DNA of 64,000 bases. Source: UTCFX2 sp963788305. GTDB taxonomy: Bacteria > Chloroflexota > Anaerolineae > Anaerolineales > UBA4823. The position numbers were made by a program, and so were the translations under genes. Each line of letters opens with the position of its first letter. The stretch's first letter is position 1. Below, one piece after another: positions 58,501-64,000 of the stretch. Location: the NCBI GenBank assembly GCA_963788305.1, contig CAWBGK010000010.1, positions 62,001 to 126,000 of the forward strand. Direction: 5' to 3'. The notes under the pieces were generated by a model. The model was not told where the DNA came from, searched no databases, and saw only the letters and a program-made list of their open reading frames with translations.

Positions 58501-60226
58501 CTGGAGTCACAGGGCTACGCGCCGCAGCGCAGCCAGCGCAACCTCGACGTGGACGAGCCGCTCATGCCCGGGGTGCCGGATACCCTGATCTTCCCGGTCG
58601 GCAACCCGCTGCCGGAGACCGCCACCATCACGCTGGGGCTGATCCCGCACCTGCCGGATTGGAAGCTCGAGCTATCGCAGGACGTCTTGATGGACATGCA
58701 GCCCGGTCAGGTTAAAGCGGTCGAGCTGACGGTCACCCCACCTGCCGGGGTGATCCTGCCGCCGGACAACACGCTGGTCGTGGACGTGGAAGCTTATGCC
58801 GAGGGCAGACTGATCGGCGGCTTCCGCAAGATCTTCCGCCCACCGGTGCCGATCCACCGGCCGAGGGATCCCATCTACGCCGAGTCCGAGATCGGGGTAG
58901 ATCCCTACCCGGTCATCCCCGGTGTGCCGACGAAGCTCAGCGTCGAGGTGTTCAATCCAACGGACGAGGACCAGATCGTAGAGGCCACTTTCAGCATCGC
59001 CCCCTTTGGGATTGGATTGCCCTTCCAAACCGATTTCATCGAGCCCAATCCGATCCAAATCTTCGTCCCGGCGAACGGCGCGGCGCGCGGTTTTGTCGTC
59101 TGGAAACCACCCGTTTGGGAAGGGAAATTCTGCGTCAAAGTGACACTGGAAATGGAGGGTCATGAGCCAATCTGGAGCCAGCGCAACATCGACGTTGGCG
59201 AGCCTCTGAAACCTGGCGTCCCGCATGATCTGATCTTCCCGGTGGGCAGCGGCGAAGCTACCGAGCCGGTAACCGTCACGCTGGGGCTGATCCCGCACAA
59301 GGAGGGCTGGCAGATCAGCCTCTCCAAAGATGTGCTACCCGACATCCAGCCCGATGAGGTCGTCGAAGTCACGCTGACCGTCATCCCACCGCTGGATGCG
59401 AAGCTGGGCACAGGCGAGCCGATCGTAGATGTGGAGGCTTTTGTGGAGGGTGAGCTGCTGGGGGGTTTCCGCAAGCTGGATATCCCCCCGGTGCCCATCC
59501 ACAAGCCTCACGAAAAGGGGTATGCTGAAATCCGAGATCAGCATCGATCCTTATCCTCCCCAGGAAGGGGAAGCGACGACTGTCAGTGCGGTGGTGCAAA
59601 ATACCAGCGATGTCGAGGTCACGGTCGACCTTGAATACGGATGGGCGGATTTTGGCATGGGGATCCCCTTCACCACGACCGGGATGCTGCCCTTCACGCG
59701 CACCGTCACCCTGAGCCCAAGCATGACCAGCACGCAGAGCGTCGAATGGACGCCTGTACAATCTGGCCACCAGTGCGTCATCGTTCACCTGACAGATCCT
59801 GCAGGCATCTACGAACCCCAGCAAAGCCAGCGGAACGTGGATATCGTCAGCCGCCCGCCCTGCGGCGAGATAAAAGTCTACACCTTTACCGTGTACAATG
59901 ACCAACCTGTCGCGGTCACCGTCGACCTCGGCCTGATCACCTTCAACGTCCCTGCCGACTGGGTTATTGAGCTGGTGCCCAGCGGCAGCGTGGAGATTGA
60001 AGCCAACGGTAAACTCGTCGTCGAGGTCCGTGTAACCATCCCCTGCCCGAATACCCCCAGCGCGATGCTTCGCCGTGCGCAAATCCGTGCGCTGCAGGAG
60101 CAAGCGGGGGGGTCGCCGATCATCGATGTGGAGGGGTATGTCGAAGGTGAGCTGATAGGCGGCATCGAGCTGCAATTCGATGGCGAGGCGGTGAGCTTTA
60201 TCTATTTGCCCGTCATCTCCAGATAG
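55514..60226 (+). CDS. Secreted protein of about 1570 residues with near-identical 211-residue repeats and I-Y-L-P tail, frameshifted
   Basis: ATG 55514 after AAGGAAA opens a signal peptide (HLLILFVVILSGISASFVL). About seven modules of 211 residues follow. Each comprises an opening Y-A-E-R-E-I-T-V-T-P-Y-P-P, E-I-C-V-E-L-R-N-P-T, W-A-D-F-G-I-G-L-P-F, a C-I-H-W-V-P-P strand, S-Q-R-N-I/L-D-V, T-L-G-L-I-P-H-L-P-D-W and D-V-E-A-Y-A-E-G-R-L-I-G-G-F-R-K. Modules starting at 56348, 56981, 57612 and 58246 are nearly identical at DNA level (633-bp spacing). The first and the last two have diverged. Frame breaks lie near 57350, 57480, 57800 and 59520, and the protein ends FIYLPVISR. The modules resemble paired CARDB/NEW3-like beta-sandwiches of surface proteins. 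Confidence 0.78.
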
Positions 60227-60246
60227 ACCCTGGACAGCGAGAACTT

Positions 60247-60280
60247 ATCGATGCCACGCCGAACCCGGTGTGGCATCGAT
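60247..60280. terminator. Strong perfect hairpin after the 211-residue-repeat gene
   Basis: ATCGATGCCAC pairs with GTGGCATCGAT around a 12-base loop, 20 bases after the stop codon. There is no long T run, so it is terminator-like rather than classical. Confidence 0.5.
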
Positions 60281-60339
60281 GCTATTCCAGGAAGAAGGCT
60301 GAGGCAGGGGAAATGGGTTATTCCTGGTTAAAGCACCGG

Positions 60340-60420
60340 ACAATGACCCTCTCTGCGGAGGGCAGGTATAACGACCCTCCCTGCGGAGGGCAGGCTGAAG
60401 TCGTTACTACCAAGTACATG
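60340..60420. repeat. GGAGGGCAGG repeats nested in a split palindrome
   Basis: CTCTGCGGAGGGCAGGTATAAC, then CGACCCTCCCTGCGGAGGGC, then AAGTCGTTACTACCAAGTAC. The outer parts match 44510-44545, where the palindrome AACGACTAAAGTCGTT is uninterrupted. No gene in 60227-60508. Confidence 0.65.
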
Positions 60421-60508
60421 TTTTGGTAGGTGTTCCTGGTATTGTCGAATTCAGCCGTCGGTTTTGGGCAGTTGAAACTTCAACAAATCCTGCCTGCGGT
60501 AGACTGGC

Positions 60509-60985
60509 CTACCTTACGGGTGCAGTCGTACCAACAAATTCGTCCATCACAGCCTGGATTTGGGCGAGCTTTTCGAGCGTGCGGGCGGCGCGGTGCGGGC
60601 GGTCGGCGCGCCCGAGCTGCGCGGCGAGGGACTCCCACTCGGCGGGTTCGAGGCGGCCGCGGCTGTGAAAGGCTTCCTCGAGCTCGACCGCGCGGGCGGT
60701 GAGCCAGCTGCAGGGGTGCGGGGGCAGCCCGGCGAGGGGCAGCGGGCCGGCGTCCGCGGCCAGGCCGGCGAGCTCGAGGGCGAGGCTGCGCAGCTCTGCG
60801 ACCTTCGGGAACCAGACTGAGCGGCGGATGTGCTGCTCGGCGGCGCGGCGGACCAGCCAGGGCGGGATGTCCGACAGGCTTTCCAGGTAGAGCGAGACCA
60901 GGGCGGCGTCCGGCTTTTTCTCGGGGTAGGCGCGCAACAGGCGCTTGATCACGATCCAGAGCGTTTTTTTGCTAGTCGAGGCCAT
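60509..60985 (-). CDS. Phage-type replication accessory protein, unknown family
   Basis: A protein of 158 residues, starting M-A-S-T-S-K-K-T-L-W-I-V-I-K-R-L-L-R-A-Y-P. It overlaps the end of the upstream gene by 14 bases, which implies translational coupling. The sequence is helical, with Y-L-E-S-L-S-D-I-P-P-W-L-V-R-R-A-A-E-Q-H-I and S-V-W-F-P-K-V-A-E-L-R near residues 30-70. This W-F-P-x-x-A/V-E-L pattern is typical of small phage proteins next to replication initiators (helicase-loader neighbourhoods). I cannot give a firm family. Confidence 0.68.
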   Translation of the reverse strand: MASTSKKTLWIVIKRLLRAYPEKKPDAALVSLYLESLSDIPPWLVRRAAEQHIRRSVWFPKVAELRSLALELAGLAADAGPLPLAGLPPHPCSWLTARAVELEEAFHSRGRLEPAEWESLAAQLGRADRPHRAARTLEKLAQIQAVMDEFVGTTAPVR

Positions 60986-61880
60986 ATTTTTTCTCCAGCA
61001 GTTCGAGCGGGTCGGGTGAGTGAGGCGGGGATGTCTTCGGTTTCGGGCGGCAGAGGGTGCAGCCGGGCGGGCCGCGGCGCGAATACAGGTCCAGCAGGCC
61101 GGGGATGTTGCGCGGGTTCCAGCCGTGCGAGAGCCAGTGCTCCAGCGTGGTCCTCCAGAGCTCCAGGTCGGCGATCTCGGTGAAGATCATGGCGCGCTGG
61201 GAGGCGTTGGGGCGGATGCCGGTCTGGGAACGGTAGAGGTCAACCGCGCCGCCGAACTCGCGCTTGCAGGACAGGCGGGTTTCGGCGGAGCTGGATTCCA
61301 GGTTTCCAGAAAGTTGGAATCCGGCCTCTCCCTCTTGATTCTTACTACCTGAATCCAGTTTTAATGACTCTGATTCTTTAAGAACAGAACAAGAATCTTG
61401 ATTCGTTAAGGTATTAAGAGAGGGGGCGATTCCGATTTTCCGGAAAACCAGTTTTTCGTTTTTCCGGTTTTTCGGTTTTCCATTTTTCCGGTTTTCCGGA
61501 CCGGTTTCGGTCGGCGGCTGCGGAGCGCTTGGACCGGCCTGCTCGCCGGCATCTTCGAAGCGGACGATGAAAAACCCCCTGCCGGCAGGAATCCAGCTGA
61601 TCGCGCCCGAGGACCTGAGCTCGGTCAGGTGGGAATGGAGGGCGGTAATGCCTTTACCGACCCGCTCGGAGAATTGGCGGAGGGTAAAGGGCGGGGTCTC
61701 GAGATCCCCGCCCGCAAGCAGGCGGAGCTGGATCCAGGTGAGCAGCGCGGCGGGGCTGATCCGGCGGCTGCTGACCAGCGAGGTTGGGATGGAGATGGTG
61801 GGCGGCAGGGCTGCTGCGTCTCGAGGGTGAGCAGGCTGCTGAGGGGGCTGCTGAGGGGACGACATGGAGGCGGGTCTCAC
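60972..61880 (-). CDS. Phage-like replication initiator with winged helix and DnaD-like end
   Basis: ATG 61880 (or 61865) gives about 302 residues. A winged-helix region lies near residues 40-105: L-L-T-W-I-Q-L-R-L-L-A-G-G, F-T-L-R-Q-F-S-E-R-V-G-K-G-I-T-A-L-H-S-H-L-T-E-L. A basic, low-complexity linker (K-N-G-K-P-K-N-R-K-N-E-K) follows. Near residue 220 comes a helical end, Y-R-S-Q-T-G-I-R-P-N-A-S-Q-R, E-L-W-R-T-T-L-E-H-W-L-S-H-G-W-N-P-R-N-I-P-G-L-L-D-L-Y, like the C-terminal part of phage replication proteins. An SOS-type box sits 19 bases before the start. It probably starts replication of the prophage. Confidence 0.72.
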   Translation of the reverse strand: MRPASMSSPQQPPQQPAHPRDAAALPPTISIPTSLVSSRRISPAALLTWIQLRLLAGGDLETPPFTLRQFSERVGKGITALHSHLTELRSSGAISWIPAGRGFFIVRFEDAGEQAGPSAPQPPTETGPENRKNGKPKNRKNEKLVFRKIGIAPSLNTLTNQDSCSVLKESESLKLDSGSKNQEGEAGFQLSGNLESSSAETRLSCKREFGGAVDLYRSQTGIRPNASQRAMIFTEIADLELWRTTLEHWLSHGWNPRNIPGLLDLYSRRGPPGCTLCRPKPKTSPPHSPDPLELLEKKYGLD

Positions 61881-61898
61881 AAGGGCTAACTATACATA

Positions 61899-61910
61899 GA
61901 ACATCTGTTC
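61899..61910. promoter_or_regulatory. SOS-type box 1 (GAAC-N4-GTTC)
   Basis: GAACATCTGTTC matches the Gram-positive-type LexA/DinR consensus exactly. It lies immediately upstream of the leftward replication gene. Confidence 0.55.
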
Positions 61911-61927
61911 GAGTCAAGGTCTTTCAG

Positions 61928-62011
61928 GGGGGATTTATGGGGGATTTTTTTCGGGGGAGGGTGAATCGGGCATCCCCCAATGGGGGATTTTTGGAAAAAC
62001 GCGGGGGATTT
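61928..62011. repeat. GGGGGATTT iterations
   Basis: Four direct copies of GGGGGATTT at 61928, 61939, 61982 and 62003, and one inverted ATCCCCC at 61972 that forms ATCCCCCAATGGGGGAT with the third. They lie between the two SOS-type boxes, and may be binding sites for a phage repressor or iterons for the replication protein. Confidence 0.6.
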
Positions 62012-62024
62012 GTGCGAATCCAGC

Positions 62025-62054
62025 TTGACATTAGAACATAAGTTCTATTATGAT
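62025..62054 (+). promoter_or_regulatory. Promoter with SOS-type box 2 between -35 and -10
   Basis: TTGACA at 62025, 18 bases, TATGAT at 62049. The palindrome TAGAACATAAGTTCTA (62032-62047), a perfect GAAC-N4-GTTC box, fills the spacer. A bound repressor would block the rightward phage operon. Confidence 0.65.
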
Positions 62055-62059
62055 CGTAA

Positions 62060-62170
62060 AAAGATTGAACCGCGAAGGACGCAAAGGACACGAAGCACAC
62101 GAAGAAAAGATCATTCGCGAAGGACACAACTTTCGCCCAGCTTAAAGATTAAAACACGAAGAAATCGAAG
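62060..62170. repeat. REP-B units between the phage promoter and first gene
   Basis: AAAGATTGAACCGCGAAGGA, CGCAAAGGACACGAAGCAC and later AAAGATTAAAACACGAAG. It is the same family as in chromosomal gaps, so the repeat has entered the phage-like module. Confidence 0.65.
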
Positions 62171-62209
62171 GAATCTAAGTTATCGAAGTTGGTTTTGAAG
62201 GATGGGCTC

Positions 62210-62584
62210 ATGACACCAGAAATGCTTGCAACGATCTGCGCCGCGGCGATCTCGCTGGCGGCATCTTACCTGCCGGGCTTTTCGGGCTGGTTCGAGCGGC
62301 TGGACGGGACGCAGAAGCGGCTGTTGATCCTCGGCCTGCTGGCGGCAGCGGCGGCTGGCAGCTACGCGGCGGCCTGCGCCGGGCTGGCGGGAGCGCTTGG
62401 GATCGCGCTGACCTGCGACCAGCCTGGCCTGATCGCGCTGGTCCGGACCTTCCTGGCCGCGCTGATCAGCAGCCAGGCGGTTTACACGATCAGTCCACAA
62501 AGTACGTGGACAGGTCCACAAAGTACGTGGACAGGCCCCCAGAGTACGATGGCAGGCCCTCAAAAAACAAAGACAGGGCTCTAG
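62210..62584 (+). CDS. Holin-like phage membrane protein with repeat-derived tail
   Basis: ATG 62210 gives 124 residues. Three hydrophobic helices lie near residues 5-20, 40-60 and 75-95 (R-L-L-I-L-G-L-L-A-A-A-A-A-G-S-Y-A), with an S-G-W-F-E-R-L-D loop. The last 25 residues, Q-S-T-W-T-G-P twice and a degenerate third, come from tandem copies of the GTCCACAAAGTACGTGGAC palindrome, which is intergenic elsewhere. Position at the head of the rightward phage row suggests a holin or membrane-associated phage protein; this is inference. Confidence 0.65.
   Translation: MTPEMLATICAAAISLAASYLPGFSGWFERLDGTQKRLLILGLLAAAAAGSYAAACAGLAGALGIALTCDQPGLIALVRTFLAALISSQAVYTISPQSTWTGPQSTWTGPQSTMAGPQKTKTGL
62493..62570. 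repeat. Palindromic repeat GTCCACAAAGTACGTGGAC in tandem, inside a gene
   Basis: Perfect copies at 62493-62511 and 62514-62532, with a decayed third. Single intergenic relatives lie at 28640 and 40371. Confidence 0.8.
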
Positions 62585-62609
62585 AAACAGCCGGACGAAA
62601 AGAGGAACG

Positions 62610-62903
62610 ATGACCGCAGAGATCAAACCCGAACGCACGCCGACCCCACCTGCCAGCCTGGCGGAGGAAGCCGAGATGCTGGAGGCGGTGATCCCCGAGC
62701 TGTACGAGCAGGTGATCCAGAGCCGCGATTTCGCTACCGCCACCCGGGCGATGCAGAGGCTTGGCGAAGCGGCGGATCGGCTGAAGAAGCTGACCGAGGC
62801 GCTGGAACAGGAAGAAGGCGGGAGCGACGGCGTAAAGGCGGCCTTCTGGAAGGCATTCGCCGAGACGATCCAGGAGCTGAGAGGCCGTGAGCAAGAGCGC
62901 TGA
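62610..62903 (+). CDS. Small phage protein, coiled-coil
   Basis: ATG 62610 gives 97 residues: a proline-rich start, then charged helices (L-A-E-E-A-E-M-L-E-A-V-I-P-E-L-Y-E-Q-V; A-A-D-R-L-K-K-L-T-E-A-L-E-Q). It overlaps the next gene by 17 bases. No family is recognised. Its place after the holin-like gene fits a small structural or regulatory phage protein. Confidence 0.68.
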   Translation: MTAEIKPERTPTPPASLAEEAEMLEAVIPELYEQVIQSRDFATATRAMQRLGEAADRLKKLTEALEQEEGGSDGVKAAFWKAFAETIQELRGREQER

Positions 62904-63192
62904 ACCTGAAGTGACCCGGTCCCCGAAAGCGAACCGGTCCGCGAAAGCGACCCGGTCCCCGCAGCCGAGACCGGAGCACTGCCCGATCCTGGCGGAGTCC
63001 GAGCGGGTGCGCGATCTTTCGAACGACCTGGCCAAGACGATGCGCAAGCTGCGCCGCGACCTGAACAAATGCGCCCGGTGCCCTGCGTTCGAAGGGTGCG
63101 CGGTGCTGAAGGACCTGAACACGGTCGTCCAGGCCGCGCTCGACCAGGTCATGGACGAATGGGACCTCGAGGCGATCACCGCAGGCCGGTAA
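62887..63192 (+). CDS. Small phage protein with cysteine cluster, GTG start
   Basis: GTG 62887 (inside the previous gene's end) gives 101 residues. The first 30 are basic with R-S-P-K-A-N-R-S-A-K-A-T-R-S-P repeats. Then follow C-P-I-L-A-E-S-E-R-V, a helical part and C-A-R-C-P-A-F-E-G-C-A-V-L, where four cysteines could hold zinc. Similar small C-x-x-C proteins sit in many phage modules and may bind DNA. No function is assigned. Confidence 0.68.
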   Translation: MSKSAEPEVTRSPKANRSAKATRSPQPRPEHCPILAESERVRDLSNDLAKTMRKLRRDLNKCARCPAFEGCAVLKDLNTVVQAALDQVMDEWDLEAITAGR

Positions 63193-63293
63193 GCCAGGCT
63201 TGACCATAAGCAGGTTGGAACGCCCAGGCTGGAAATTTGGGAGGTTCCAAGAAGAAATTCATTTCCCAGAAAAAGAACAAGGAGACCTCCCTT

Positions 63294-63575
63294 ATGCCCG
63301 CACTCTCAGGACAGAAAACAGTCACCACCGCCGGCACAGCCGTAGCACTCGGAACAATCGCCATCAATGCACCCATCATGATCAAAGCCTTAGACACCAA
63401 CACCGAACTCGTCGCCCTTGGATCGGACGGAGCGGGAGACGTCACCGTTTCAAACGGGCTCTTGCTTGCAGCTGGAAAATCAGTCGTATTGGAGTTTATC
63501 GGACACCTGGGCGGGCTCTGGCTGGACTCGGCCGTGAATGGTGAAGGTGTATCCTGGCTGGTCCTGAACGTATGA
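63294..63575 (+). CDS. Small phage structural-like protein
   Basis: ATG 63294 after AAGGAG gives 93 residues, almost all beta-strand: T-V-T-T-A-G-T-A-V-A-L-G, I-M-I-K-A-L-D-T-N-T-E-L-V-A-L-G, A-G-D-V-T-V-S-N-G, L-L-L-A-A-G-K-S-V-V-L-E-F-I-G. The pattern resembles short virion or baseplate proteins common in tailed phages that infect environmental bacteria. The gene is intact and has its own strong ribosome-binding site. Confidence 0.75.
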   Translation: MPALSGQKTVTTAGTAVALGTIAINAPIMIKALDTNTELVALGSDGAGDVTVSNGLLLAAGKSVVLEFIGHLGGLWLDSAVNGEGVSWLVLNV

Positions 63576-63713
63576 GCCACACCGCCCTACATGCGCAGGC
63601 AGGCTGGACGCAGCCGCTCGGCGCTCCGGTACGCTCAGGCCGACGCTCGGGGACGAAAAGCGCCCCCCTCGCTGCCCTTCGCTACCCGTTCGCCCCCTCG
63701 CTCAGGTAACACG

Positions 63714-63994
63714 ATGACACACCTACTCAGACGCAAGATCATCCTCCACCACCCCACCATCGCCCCAGGCAGTGAGCTCTGGTATCTGGCCGGCGGGATC
63801 TCCCCATCAATCTGTGAAGGAGCCTGGCAGGGAATCGGCGCGGCTTCGCTTGGCAGCTATCTTATATCAACCTGGCCAACCCCGGAACCTACGACCTCAC
63901 CACCACCCAGGCACCCATCCTGGTAAGCCGCGGGATGGTCCTGCAATGGAGTCGATCAATTCCTAAATACCGTAGTAGTGCCCACAAATATTAA
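63714..63994 (+). CDS. Phage structural-like protein, one frameshift
   Basis: ATG 63714 opens T-H-L-L-R-R-K-I-I-L-H-H-P-T-I-A-P-G-S-E-L-W-Y-L-A-G-G-I and C-E-G-A-W-Q-G-I-G-A-A-S-L. Near 63863 the reading moves to I-N-L-A-N-P-G-T-Y-D-L-T-T-T-Q-A-P-I-L-V and ends at TAA 63992. With the previous gene it looks like part of a tail or fibre region. The 63576-63713 gap is GC-rich and holds no gene I can support. The module presumably continues beyond the window. Confidence 0.6.
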
Positions 63995-64000
63995 TTGGTC

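Noticed and set aside
4561..60226. L-P tails as sortase LPXTG signals
   Set aside because: There is no T-G after L-P-x, no following hydrophobic helix and positive tail, and the motif is at the very C-terminus.

Overview
The window looks like one contig of a GC-rich, free-living bacterium. I infer a member of the Chloroflexota, probably Anaerolineae-like. The inference rests on the many very large secreted repeat proteins (kelch, beta-helix, fibronectin-like), the short C-terminal Y/F-L-P tails they share, and intergenic DNA packed with several families of imperfect palindromic repeats. There is no rRNA, tRNA or housekeeping operon to fix the taxonomy. A striking share of the genes carries one or more frameshifts, and these can be followed by protein similarity across reading frames. 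I therefore give joined coordinates. Whether the frameshifts are consensus errors or real decay cannot be decided from the sequence.

Layout. 1-5 kb: a fibronectin-like repeat protein running off the left edge and a parallel beta-helix protein. 5-11 kb: a small ABM-like monooxygenase, an SLC13-type anion transporter, a secreted formylglycine-generating-enzyme-like protein and an M28 metallopeptidase. 11.5-18.8 kb: two tandem, co-oriented paralogues of about 1170 residues, each with about 21 kelch units and sharing a promoter sequence. 19-24 kb: a membrane methyltransferase, an SRPBCC protein, the first copy of an IS3-family element, a LamG-like secreted protein and an IS110-family transposase with a candidate bridge-RNA region. 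24-31.6 kb: a UPF0316 membrane protein, a Tat-exported sulfatase, a second methyltransferase, a hexose-6-phosphate mutarotase-like enzyme, two small membrane proteins and an EamA transporter. 31.8-38.5 kb: a second beta-helix protein flanked by a duplicated 3' end, a DUF3597 protein, a truncated IS3 copy and a compact operon (membrane protein, XRE regulator, oxidoreductase). 38.8-49 kb: a secreted unknown, a DHFR/RibD-like reductase, small membrane proteins, a 48-bp tandem repeat array, IS3 copies 3 and 4, an aldo/keto reductase and a GT87-type membrane glycosyltransferase. 49-60 kb: three very large secreted proteins (a propeller/PKD protein, a double BMP-type binding protein and a protein of near-identical 211-residue repeats). 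60.5-64 kb: a prophage-like module with replication genes facing a row of small phage genes. The divergent promoter region between them carries two GAAC-N4-GTTC SOS-type boxes and GGGGGATTT iterations.

The most interesting unifying signal is a short tail of the type aromatic-L-P-(V/I/L/T)-(V/I)-x-(K/R). It ends seven otherwise unrelated secreted proteins and one orphan gene remnant, and it recurs internally at domain boundaries in two more. I read it as a candidate cell-surface sorting or anchoring signal. A second signal is the apparent preference of the IS3 element for insertion at the edge of a CCCTCACCCC palindromic repeat.
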